Of a stretch of 64,000 nucleotides of DNA, positions 13,101 to 22,697 are shown piece by piece. The translations under genes and the position numbers were made by a program. Source of the DNA: Harmonia axyridis (Eukaryota > Arthropoda > Insecta > Coleoptera > Coccinellidae); contig NC_059506.1 in assembly GCF_914767665.1 (NCBI RefSeq), positions 806,001-870,000 on the forward strand, in the 5' to 3' direction. Below the pieces are notes generated by a model, which was not told the origin of the DNA, did no database searches, and was given only the letters and a program-made list of their open reading frames with translations. Within the stretch, counting starts at the first letter, position 1. Each line of letters begins with the position of its first letter.

Positions 13101-16100
13101 ACCTTAATGTATGCGTTCCATTAATCATTCACATCAAATTTTAATTGTAAATTGTCCAACTATTCGTTTAAACTTCAAACAATGGAAACGTTCTGCGCAT
13201 AAAGATAAAAGCCTTGGCGGAGATTTCTACTAGATTCCAAATAATTTTATTTTGATTGATACATCGTTATCAATTAATGTGAAGTATTTTGAACCAACAA
13301 ATTATGTCGCCATTTTAAAATGATCAAGGACAGTTGTATAGGGTGTCCCAAATTCGATGCTCACTGAAAGCATCTCGAGAATTATAAGACTCACAAAAAA
13401 AATTTTGAAGGAACCCCAAGCTCTTTTTCCGAAATAATGAGATATCAGAAAGCAGATCCTATTTATCTTGATTCGTTCTCAACTTACAAGGCGTTTTTGA
13501 AAAATGACTGTTTCAAATATTTCGCTATCAATTGGTTTCTGTTTGAGATATTCAAAAAATTCTTAAACTTTTTTTTTTAAGTAATTTTTATGGTTAATAT
13601 GATAATGAAAATATAGAAATTAATTACTCTTTCAGAGATATAGAGCAAAGTTGGTGTTTCTTAAATGCTACACCCTTTTTTTTTTTCAACGTAGTTTTTT
13701 TGTCCGCATATTTGTCGAAAAGCAACCCATTATCGCTCCTTCAAAAATGTTATCCAATTCGAAGCACCAAGATTTTTAATTGATTCAACCTAAAAAAAAA
13801 CCACCCGGAAAACATAATTGAAAATGGGAACATAACCATATTTCCGGACGATACAAATTTGGCTGTAGAAGCAGAAGATCAACAAAATCTTTCAATTGAA
13901 GCAACAAACATCCACACAAAGGCAAAAAATTTGTTTGAACGAAATAAGATTATTCTTAATGAGGATAAAACAAAAATGGTGGTTTTTAGTAAAAGTCGAT
14001 GTAGAAAAAAAAAAAACTTGAATATATTAAATGGGACAAAAAGTACTTGAAAGTTAATTATTATACGAAGATTTTAGGCATTTTACTTGACAGCTTTCTT
14101 GACTGGAACACTGGAACAAACATAGATTTTGTTTCTGGTAAACTAAATAAGATTTGTTATGTAATTAGAATAACTGCAAAATACTTAAATGAATAAACAT
14201 TAGGAAGGTTATACAGAGCCAATTTTGAATCTGTCATGCCATACAGAATGATAATTTGGGGAATGAGCACAACTTTGGGAAACATTTTTGGTATTCGAAA
14301 AAAAGATACTGAGAATCACATATAGGATGGATTTTGGACAGTCTTGCGAAGGACTTTTCAGAGAGAAGAGAATTTTTACAGTATATGGTAGAGTATATAT
14401 GTAGAGTGTGAGATATTTCTACAAAGAAACAAGAGCAAATTTGGAAAAAACAAAAATTTAAACACCAGATACGAAACCAAATCCACTAACATACACTATG
14501 ATTTAGTTTGACTAAACAAATCTGTCTTATACAGGGTTGAAGGTTCAAAGGAAAATGAGAGATTCCTTGGATAATTATAAGTAAAAAAGTCCTATGAAAA
14601 TGAACCCGCAAACGCTTTGTTTTCCAGATACATGTTGTTTCTTGTAGTTCTACTTTTTTTGTGATGATTAACCAGTTTATGGAATCTTTATGAATCAGAG
14701 CTACACATTGGGTAAATAAGTAGCAAAACTTATTGTTAATTAATTCATCACAGCTTACTAACTGGATCTTTATAATAATTTGGAGTTTCCTGATTATTAG
14801 ACAATTGTTTGAAATTTTTTTTTGCAAAATCGGTAGCAGATACGACAAAACTACAAGAAACCAAAAAGTGGATCAAAATTTTTTTTTACATTTTTCTGAA
14901 CTACCAGTGACTCATAAAAAAAAAGTTCTGGAGGAAAGAAGCAGACACTGTTCCAGAAAAATAACACCCTGTAGATTTGCATTCAAAATTAGCATAATAC
15001 ATGATGAAAACTTCAAATTGGTATATCTATGCCAAATTTAAGTTAAATATCTTGGGAAAGGAAGGTGTTACGAGGTAAAAACTTGAAAAAAAAATCATAC
15101 TTCAACACTCTGTATCCCGAAAACAAACTGTTTATATGACTTTTTTTCTTAAAATGTAATTTTCATTTGTACCTCAAATTTAGGAACAGCATATTCAATA
15201 TGTTATGGAATACTCTTAAAACTGTTATTAGATTCAGAACAATCAGAACCGTTCAATGTGGATGACAAAATGTAATTTGCTTTCTGAAGAGTGCGAATGT
15301 TTTTTTATTTCTTTCATTGCTCTTTTTAGCTTTGTTTAATCATTTGAGGTTAATTTATAAATAAAGAAATATTATTATTTACCTAAACAGAAATGCTCGA
15401 TTATGTGAAATATTTCTACTGGTTTTTCCAAAATCCCATATTCATTTTCTTCAGATATAATCAAATCAATATCCACGTTAGCATGTATAAAATCTCCATC
15501 TGTTGATCTCCTAACAGTCCCTTTTATTCCCATCAAACAATGTTCTTTCGTTCTCTGAAATACGGCCTTAGGTTCAATATTTTTCGAGTGTCCTGGATTT
15601 TTTATATTCGTTCTGATCCAACTAATATCTTCACACCTGAAAGAAGTTAGGTATTAAAAACACTGCAAAATTTAGATAACTGTTTATTATTTTCTCTGTA
15701 TCGCAAAATATCTCAATCTGTACAAAAAGACCTTATAATCATAGACATAATAAATATGCTGTTTTTAAAAATTTGTATCTCCAAAACAATTAGAGCTAGG
15801 ACTTCTCAATGTATTTAGTAGCAACTCTAATTTACAATTCAAGTATTGTACCTCTTGAAGTTTTCATGGAACATATTTTTTTGAATTCAACCCCTTGATT
15901 TTTAGCCTTTAAAATCCATGATTTGGGTTTTTGAACTGAGCTGATCAATGCATTATGAGATCGAATGTTGGAACAAAATTTAATATATGTAGCTGGTTTA
16001 GTTCCCGGAAAAGCTTTTGAAGATGGATCTGCTTTATACAATTTTGTGAATTCTACACATTTCAGAACGAAATCTCAATAAGATATTAATCATTAGGAAA

Positions 16101-17069
16101 ATAATATCGACATAATATGATGTGAATTACTTCGAAATTAAAATTTCAAAAGTCATAAACATTCATCAAGGTGTTCATTAGTTTATTATTTATATTTGAA
16201 CAAATTCTTCCCTGAAAATCAAAAATATTGACATTTGAATTATATATTGGACTTATAGTTGAAAACTTATTGTTACCTTCTAAATCCCCATTTTCTCAAA
16301 CAAACTCTACCCATATCCAAGCCTTCAGAACTTCCACACCACAAAAAAACAAAACTTCTCTGGGCAGCAATTTCACCAATGTCGAGATTCATGATCTGAT
16401 CCCATGTCCAAAATTGCATGTTAGTTGCACCCATTGATCTTTGATATTCTTCTAAGGGCGGTTCTATAAGAATCACATCAAATTTACTGTTCAAATTTTT
16501 CAAATCATACGTTGAAAGATCAGCCTTAAGATACATAGGCGGAGTTGCAGTTTGGGCAATCAATTCATCTTTGAGCTTAATTAGTTCACGTAATTTGGGA
16601 TATTCTTCGAATCGATCAGCTAAACCTACATCTCTTATGAAATTTTGAGGTCTCTGTCCTGTATCGACAAAATGCTGGCAATAGTCATTATGTGGATTTG
16701 ATGATTGAGTACCCTTAAATATTTTCAAGAATTATTATACGTTCCTTTTGCATGTATACTGAAATCTACCTTCAAAAATGTAGAAGAATCTCTATAAACT
16801 AATTCGTCGGGGGTATCCTTTTTGTAATCATATTTCACTTCTTCTTGGGAAGATGAAGCTCCAGGATTTTTTTTCTTAGTTGTACCAGTATCAGTTCCTA
16901 AAATTTCACGAAGTTCTTCTGCCCCTGAAACACCGAGCTAGGAAGAATTCTGTTTGAATGGTTTATTCTTTTATTGGAATAGGGTCAAATTAGTTCCACT
17001 TACAGTTTGTGCTAATAATTGTTTTCGTTTGCGCGATTTTTCACGTCTTTCTTTCAGAATATCTCCCAT
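10171..17069 (-). CDS. Mettl14: METTL14, m6A methyltransferase complex subunit (complete, 5 exons)
   Basis: Coding exons on the minus strand are 17069-17004, 16937-16770, 16713-16277, 15636-15383 and 10424-10171 (stop TGA 10173-10171). All junctions are GT-AG with matching phases. They give 1,179 bases, or 392 residues. METTL14 pairs with METTL3 in the nucleus; it carries no catalysis itself but positions RNA for N6-adenosine methylation. Visible hallmarks are a basic N-terminus (MGDILKERREKSRKRKQL), the segment DTGQRPQNFIRDVGLADRFE, the degenerate catalytic motif EPPL at residues 162-165 (METTL3 has DPPW), KAVFQRTKEHCLMGIKGTVR, a conserved [20 protein letters not shown] block, FGRDSTIRPGW, and a C-terminal Arg/Gly-rich tail (about residues 370-392) expected to bind RNA. 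The start is the only ATG before the conserved N-terminus. The last intron (10425-15382, about 5 kb) holds transposon relics. No lesion was seen. Confidence 0.96.
10485..11424 (-). mobile_element. IS630/mariner-like element (family M2, copy A), in METTL14 intron 4
   Basis: Short inverted ends, AAGGGTGTTTTTTTT and its complement, are flanked by TA. The minus strand holds a broken transposase. Copies B (29222-30081) and C (39174-39725) are over 90% alike by eye. The insertion lies 61 bases upstream of METTL14 exon 5 in the direction of transcription. Confidence 0.88.
10772..11400 (-). pseudogene. IS630/mariner-like transposase (M2 copy A), truncated
   Basis: The 160-residue minus-strand frame (10772-11254) reads LYSDEAHFWLNGYVNKQNCR (first Asp in SDEAHF), then GPYFFKNDDGQNVTVNGDRY, LWFQQDGTTCHTARATIDLL (second Asp) and PPRSCDLTPLDYFLGAM (third acidic residue in LTPLDYF). 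It has an N-terminal remnant in another frame (11202-11400) with the sequence LTPEQRLLIVQFYFENNGSV, typical of the helix-turn-helix start. The two are out of frame. The C-terminus is broken by a missing base after LDYFLG. It is a relic and cannot mobilise itself. Confidence 0.88.
11430..12529. other. Intronic AT-rich region with (AAT)n microsatellite
   Basis: Part of METTL14 intron 4. A run of AAT/ATA units lies at 12353-12377. Otherwise no protein or repeat structure was recognised. Confidence 0.45.
12530..14430 (+). pseudogene. Non-LTR retrotransposon reverse transcriptase relic (Jockey-like)
   Basis: Decayed plus-strand pieces of a reverse transcriptase in several frames. 12530-12815 contains a palm-A-like segment, SYLSNRTQCVKI-like text and TQGVSQGSIAGPFLFLICM (motif B). 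After an inserted element the frame resumes at 13807 with FPDDTNLAVEAEDQQN (the FADD active-site box with Ala replaced by Pro), LFERNKIILNEDKTKMVVF and a thumb-like piece LGILLDSFLDWNTG. The rest is scrambled. It lies in METTL14 intron 4, antisense to that gene. The clade is inferred from motif order only. Confidence 0.8.
12821..13807. mobile_element. Foldback/MITE-like insertion splitting the LINE relic
   Basis: The ends are inverted: CTGGGTGATTTTTTCAAGTT on the left, and the complement of GGGTGG followed by an A/T run and AGGTTGAATCA on the right. The reverse transcriptase reads continuously if this segment is removed (motif B before it, FPDD box after it). An inner block (12890-13320) is shared with 47690-47920 and 57175-57440, so the element itself is composite. 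Confidence 0.7.
14525..15200. repeat. Dispersed repeat (family R2, copy 1)
   Basis: The block contains CCTGTAGATTTGCATTCAAA, then a stretch with CATGATGAAAACTTCAAATT. The same order recurs at 17390-17800 and 20825-21490. No transposase was seen; these may be non-autonomous elements or 3' pieces of one. Confidence 0.65.
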
Positions 17070-17299
17070 TGTTAACAAATAACAATTAGTTTCGTTTATT
17101 TCTAATTTCGTTTACTCATATATCGATGACAGTTGCAAATGTAAGGTTAGTTGTTTGAATGTACAGAATAGCATAAAACCTGTTTCGTGTCTTCTTTCCT
17201 TCCACTAAGTACATGATTTCTGTAAATCTAAATAGGATTTCACACTGCTTTGGTCTTTATTTGTATGAATTTTATAGTATTTGGATGGATTATTCCCAA

Positions 17300-17810
17300 C
17301 TACGAACTATTGATTAGATTGAGATTTCATGTATAATAATATCAATAATATTACATAAGTGTTAATTTTTATTTTGTAGCTATTTTCAAGATACAAGGTG
17401 TTTTTTGTAGTCCTCCTTTTTTATGATTGTGATGCATATAAAAGTTTATCGAATCTTTATTCATCTTCTCTACAGATTGGGTAAATACATAAGTACCAAA
17501 ACTTATTCATCACAGTTCACTGAACCTTATAATAATTTGAATTTTCCTGGGGATTACTGAAGAATTGTTTAAAAAAAAACAGATAAGAAACCATATGTAG
17601 TACTGGACCAAATTTTTTTTTACATTTTTCTAAAATACCAGTGGTTCACAAAAAAAGTTCTGATGGAAAGAAGCCGCCACTGTTCCAGAAAAAATATCAC
17701 CCTGTAGATTTGTATTCAAAATTAGCATACCACATAATGAAAACTTTAAATTGGAATATCTATGCCAAATTTGAGTCGAATATCTTGTGAATGAAACACA
17801 TTAAATAGAG
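17300..17810. repeat. Dispersed repeat (family R2, copy 2), upstream of METTL14
   Basis: It shares CCTGTAGATTTGTATTCAAA and its flanks with 14525-15200 and 20825-21490. It begins about 230 bases upstream of the METTL14 start codon. Confidence 0.6.
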
Positions 17811-18587
17811 CCGTATCTAGGTACTATTGCGCCTGTGGCAATATATTAGGCAGCGCCCCCCATTTTCTAAGATTTTTTTTCATCGATTATATTTTCTTAT
17901 AGTATTTTTTTATATGTTTTCGTTGAAGTTTTGAAATAATACACAATATTATACAGGGTGTATATGAATGGCGCTGGAAAGGTAATTTTCAATTTGTGAA
18001 AAGTTTATAATTATTTCTTTTTGTCAAAATTATTTTATATTTGAGCTAATAAAAATCTCAATGAAAATATCGTTTTGACATGCGCCAATTGGAAATATTG
18101 GAGGCTGAAAATAATTCCAGCCTCCACAACTCAGGCGTATAATCTGTTGATATTTCCTTTTCTCAAAAACCGCGAATTTTAGCAGAAACCTTATTTGAGA
18201 CCTTATTTCTTGAGAATGGATCAGTCTATCCAGAATTAATTTTTTTATTGTAAAATATGAATTAAGAAGAAGTTATTGCGAATAGAGTTTGAGGGGTGGT
18301 TTTTTCTACCCCTTGGAATCATAGAGGAGCACCACCAACAATTTTTTGGATGTCTTATCGCCCTCTTAAAATGTCAATTTTATTTCATTCTTGTGATTTT
18401 TTTGGTTTTCAAGAGAAAAATTAAAAACTTCTTTTCGGGCGCCGTCTTTAGGGATCTGTAACATAGCGGGAAGGGGCTGAAAAAAAGTTTAAAAGAAAGA
18501 CCCCTTATTTTTTTTCGCGACCATTCATAAACACCATGTATAAATTTACTTATTTTTATTGGAAACATTAAAATACACATACACATA

Positions 18588-19872
18588 TCAGGTGTGTGAA
18601 TAAAACTTTCCCGTTTTTTTTCAAATTTTGAGCCTTTATTGTGAAAAAATGGTTACAAATGAATTATTGAAAGTATTGGCCATCGCTAGCTACAACTTTT
18701 CCCCATCTTTCTGGCAACATACGAATCCCGTTGCGAAAAAATTCGACCGGTTTGGCCTCTATCCAGTCATCCACCCATTTTTTGGCTTCCTCGTAGGAAT
18801 GGAAGTGCTGGTCAGCCAGGCCATGCGTCATCGATCTGAAGAGATGGTAATCAGACGGAGCAATGTCTGGACTATACGGCGGGTGGGGTAGGACTTCCCA
18901 TTTGAGCGTTTCTAAGTATGTTTTCACCGGCTGTGCAACATGTGGGCGAGCATTGTCATGTTGCAAAATAACTTTGTCGTGCCTGTCGGAGTATTGTGGC
19001 CGTTTTTCTAGCAGTGCGCGGCTCAAACGCATCAATTGTCGTCGATAGACCTCGCCTGTGATCCTTTCATTCGGTTTCAGAAGCTCATAGTAAACCACAC
19101 CTAGCTGGTCCCACCATATACAGAGCATGAGCTTGGCGCCATGAATATTTGGCTTGGCCGTCGATGATGATGCATGGCCGGGTAGTCCCCATGATTTTCT
19201 TCGCTTCGGATTATCGTAACGGATCCACTTTTCATCGCCAGTCACGATACGATGCAGAAAACCCTTTCTTTTATGTCGCTGAAGCAGCTGTTCGCAAGTG
19301 AAAAAACGCCGTTCGACGTCTCTCAGCTTCAGTTCGTACGGCACCCAATTTCCTTGCTTTTGGATCATTCCCATGGCTTTCAAACGCTTGGAAATGGTTG
19401 TTCGGTCAACTCCCAATGCTTCAGCAAGTTCTTCTTGCGTTTGACACGAATCTTCATCAAGCAAAGTCGCCAATTCTTGATCTTCAAAGATTTGCGGCCG
19501 CCCGGAACGCTCCTTGTCTTCCACGTCGGAATCGCCACTTTTGAAGCGTCGAAACCATCCGCGAACACTTGAATCATCGACACAACCTTCTCCATAAGCT
19601 TCCTGAAGCAACCGATGCGCCTCGGCAGCAGATTTCTTCAAATTGAACCAATAAAGTGAAACTTCCCGCAAATGACGTCGACTCGGCTCAAATTTCGACA
19701 TTTTCACGATTTCAAAAATTTATGATGCGAAAAAATTCAACTAATGTGTTAGTGTGGAATTGTTGACAGGTGAATAAGCTTTGATTATGACATATGTAAC
19801 CATTAAATACTCGCACAGTATTGGTGGCGCCATCTCTTACAAAAAACGGGAAAGACTTATTCACACACCTGA
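18588..19872 (-). mobile_element. Mariner transposon, structurally complete
   Basis: 1,285 bases with terminal inverted repeats of about 30 bases, both beginning TCAGGTGTGTGAATAA and sharing CTTTCCCGTTTTTT, flanked by TA on both sides (18586-18587 and 19873-19874). It carries one uninterrupted transposase frame. It is inserted in a non-autonomous element whose empty counterpart is at 42391-43407. Confidence 0.95.
18664..19707 (-). CDS. Mariner transposase, full length
   Basis: A 347-residue protein, the usual length for mariner (about 345). Order: paired helix-turn-helix DNA-binding region (about residues 8-110, with WFRRFKSGD and GVDRTTISKRLK), linker motif WVPYEL (121-126, family WVPHEL), then the catalytic domain with Asp158 in VTGDEKW, Asp251 in LQHDNARPHVA and Asp286 in YSPDIAPSDYHLF. 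That is a DD34D triad with exactly 34 residues between the last two. The enzyme binds the element's own inverted repeats, cuts and reinserts at TA. The start is the first ATG in the frame; MSKFEPS two codons later is an alternative. No stop or frameshift was seen, so activity is possible but not shown. It is independent of the neighbouring host genes. Confidence 0.95.
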   Translation of the reverse strand: MKMSKFEPSRRHLREVSLYWFNLKKSAAEAHRLLQEAYGEGCVDDSSVRGWFRRFKSGDSDVEDKERSGRPQIFEDQELATLLDEDSCQTQEELAEALGVDRTTISKRLKAMGMIQKQGNWVPYELKLRDVERRFFTCEQLLQRHKRKGFLHRIVTGDEKWIRYDNPKRRKSWGLPGHASSSTAKPNIHGAKLMLCIWWDQLGVVYYELLKPNERITGEVYRRQLMRLSRALLEKRPQYSDRHDKVILQHDNARPHVAQPVKTYLETLKWEVLPHPPYSPDIAPSDYHLFRSMTHGLADQHFHSYEEAKKWVDDWIEAKPVEFFRNGIRMLPERWGKVVASDGQYFQ

Positions 19873-20234
19873 TACAATATATAAAAAACCGATTGTTATG
19901 AAATTGTGTGTATGCATGAAAACCGAGATCTTTTGAATTATTTCGCCTGCTGCTCCAATCTTTAATTTCTTTTTGTATTTTTGGCGCCCCTGCAGACCTT
20001 GCGCCCGTGGCAAGTGCCACCTTTGCCACGCTCTAGATACTGCTCTGACATTGAATTGTAAAACACAGCACAGACAATTTTTCGATGCGAATAACTCAGT
20101 TCAGTTCTTCGATAACTGCATTATTAAAATTTAACCCACCCATTCTGCCTTCTTCATACAATTTTATCAAAATTCTTATTATCCCTTGTTCAACAAATAT
20201 TAGAACATACTTAAAATAAAGATAAAGAAGTTTT

Positions 20235-20492
20235 CGTAAGTAATTGCACAAGTGCATCAAAATTACCGACAATTTTGCATGACATCATGTTGTCATAAGA
20301 ACTGCATGAGTTCATTTTCATTTTTGGAGAAAGAGCCCTCCACCTTCGGTGTCGGGCTCTTTCTCCAAAAATGAAAATGACCGAATGCAGTTTTTCAAAG
20401 AAAACACGCTGGAATACGAAATTATCCGGTCATTTTGATGCACGAGTGTAATTCGAGGGAATATTTCCCGAATAAACTGTTACATCTCTTGT
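20235..20492 (+). repeat. Hairpin-bearing repeat (family P1, copy 1)
   Basis: It is nearly identical to 21948-22208. The core is a perfect 27-base-pair stem (20312-20338 with 20354-20380, sequence from TCATTTTCATTTTTGGAGAA to GAGCCC) around a 15-base loop TCCACCTTCGGTGTC. In the other copy the loop is the exact reverse complement. Open frames crossing it arise from the palindrome and are not genes. Confidence 0.9.
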
Positions 20493-20824
20493 CTAAGATG
20501 CATAGAATACCTGGTGTGTCTACTTATACCTGTAAAACTTTCAGACAAAACGGGAGATTTTTCGGATTTATACCTACTTGATTTCGAGGGATCGCGGGCT
20601 TTTCAGATGGCGCACACATCGTTTGAATTTGACATTTCTCTCAATTCTCGACACTTGTGAACCAAGGGCGTAGATTTTTTTTTTCTTGGGGTGGGATAAT
20701 CGAAAAAAAAATTTTTGACGACAACTTTTATTCATATCTGTAATGTTAGAAAAAGAAGTTTCATAATGAAGTTTGAACCAAATTACTCGAAATAATTTTT
20801 GTTGTTACTAATTCGGTTGTTCCT

Positions 20825-21490
20825 ACCTTGTTCTCAAATAAGAGTTACGAAGGAAATGAGAAATTACTTGGATAATTTTGAGAAAAAGAAGTTTCATGAA
20901 TATGAGCCCACAAAGGCTTTGCTTTCAATATACAGGTTGTTTCTAGTGTGTCGTACAGTTTATCAAATATTTATTAATCTTCGCTACAGATTAGGTAAAT
21001 AAATACCAAAACTTATAATTAATGCATTCATTAGAGCTTACTAGCTGGATCTTTATAATAATTCGGATTTTCCTGAGGATTACTAACGATTTCCTCGAAA
21101 TCGATAGCAGATACGACAAAACTATAACAAACCAAAAAGTGTAGTACTGGACTAGAGTTTTTTTTCTACATTTTTCTAAACTAACAGCCATTCACCAAAA
21201 TATAGTTTTGGAGGGAAGAAGCAGGCATCCTTCCAGAAAATATATCACCCTGTAGATTTGCATTCAAAATTAGCATATCACATGGTGAAAACTTTAAACT
21301 GGAATATCTATGGCCAATTCATATTAAATATCTTGTGAAGGGAAGGTTATACGAGAAAATAACTTGAACTTCAACACATGTATCTCAAAACTAAATGTTT
21401 GGGGACTCATGTTATAGGACTTTTTTTCTTGAAATGATCCGGAAATCTGTCATTTTCATTTATATCTCCAACTTAGGAGCACCGTGTAAT
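20825..21490. repeat. Dispersed repeat (family R2, copy 3)
   Basis: It matches 14525-15200 and 17390-17800, including CCTGTAGATTTGCATTCAAA and the 3' part with TCATTTATATCTCC. Confidence 0.6.
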
Positions 21491-21828
21491 TACCCCCAGA
21501 ATCCCCCTATTTCTACGCTCTTGTCATGAACTTTGAGTATAGAACAATAATATTTTATATTCTATGGTCTGTCATTATATTCCATTCATTTGAGTAAAAA
21601 TTCGATATGAACTGAATTGTAATTTATTGTGAATGTTTGCAGTGTCTAAAATCAGTATTTCCTTTTTAAACGGCACCAGGGCAGATGCGGGAATTCGAAA
21701 AATTTTAAAGAGCGCCACCTTACAGCACTCTGGTGAAGCAGACCACCAAAGCAACAGGTGGGTCTCTCAAAAAGTCTGAAACAATATCGAATCAGTAAAC
21801 ACACCAGGTATTCTATGCATCTTACTCT

Positions 21829-22325
21829 TGTCAAACTGATGTAGAATGGAATTTCCATAGATTCGAACTGTGTAAGATGCATAGAAACTATGCATCTATG
21901 AACAGAACAATTATCGCAGTGCTGTTTCGCTTCCTACGATGCAATTATCGTAAGTAATTGCACAAGTGCATCAAAATTACCGATAATTTTGCATGACAGC
22001 GTGTTGTCATAAAAACTGCATGAGTTCATTTTCATTTTTGGAGAAAGAGCCCGACACCGAAGGTGGAGGGCTCTTTCTCCAAAAATGAAAATGACCGAAT
22101 GCAGTTTTTCAAAGAAAACACGCTGGAATGCGAAATTATCCGGTAATTTTGATGCACGAGTGTAATTCGAGGGAATATTTCCCGAATAAACTGTTACATT
22201 ACTTGTCAAACTGATTTAGAATGGAATTGCCATAGATTCGAACTGTGTAAGATGCATAGAAACTATGCATCTATGAACAGAACAATTATCGCAGTGCAGT
22301 TTCGCTTCCTACAATGCAATTATCG
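21829..22325. repeat. Composite repeat: X - hairpin repeat P1 - X
   Basis: A segment of about 122 bases containing ATAGATTCGAACTGTGTAAG and ATGCATAGAAACTATGCATC occurs twice in direct orientation (about 21829-21950 and 22202-22325). It flanks hairpin repeat P1 copy 2 (21948-22208; stem 22026-22052 with 22068-22094, loop 22053-22067). Direct flanking copies may reflect insertion with a long duplication, or unequal exchange. Confidence 0.8.
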
Positions 22326-22445
22326 CTGTAATTTTCGATAATTGTTCTCCAGATACATAGAATTTTTGACAGGAGGGAAATATTCGCTGTAATTTTCGAT
22401 GATTGTTCTCCATATACATAGAATTTTTGACAGGAGGGAAATATT
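22324..22445. repeat. Tandem duplication, 61-base unit, two copies
   Basis: The unit CGCTGTAATTTTCGATAATT through GGAGGGAAATATT is repeated head to tail with two or three mismatches. It lies about 250 bases upstream of the BicC start codon. Confidence 0.85.
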
Positions 22446-22697
22446 CTCACATACCGCAGCATGAGTCTATGACAATCTCGAAATGATGGTGCAAAAAAAT
22501 GTTCATATGTACCTAATGAAAAGAAAAGAACATGTGGATCAAATACGAATTGAAAACCGCCAGTCGCGTTCAAATACAGATGGAGTCAACAATAAATAAT
22601 TTCAATTGATCCATTTACAAGAAAGGAACGCGGTGAAAATTTTAAAACAAGGCTCCAAAGTGAATATATCTGAAATTTACAATAACAATAATTCACA

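Larger units (their letters stand above)
17811..20046. mobile_element. Inverted-end element (family N1, copy 1) interrupted by mariner
   Basis: The ends are AGAGCCGTATCTAGGTACTA on the left and an inverted CTAGATACTGCTCT on the right, with GCCTGTGGCAA and TTGCCACGGGC mirrored further in. An uninterrupted copy of the same element lies at 42391-43407 and a terminal fragment at 60800-60909. Removing 18588-19872 restores colinearity with the 42391 copy, so the mariner jumped into this element. It has no protein of its own and is therefore a non-autonomous element. Confidence 0.85.

Noticed and set aside
16228..16437. Plus-strand open frame over METTL14 exon 3
   Set aside because: Shadow of the METTL14 coding exon on the other strand.
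19252..19572. Plus-strand 106-residue frame inside the mariner
   Set aside because: Opposite-strand shadow of the intact transposase; no family resemblance.
22286..22573. 95-residue minus-strand frame upstream of BicC
   Set aside because: Its sequence repeats internally only because of the 61-base tandem duplication; no protein family recognised.
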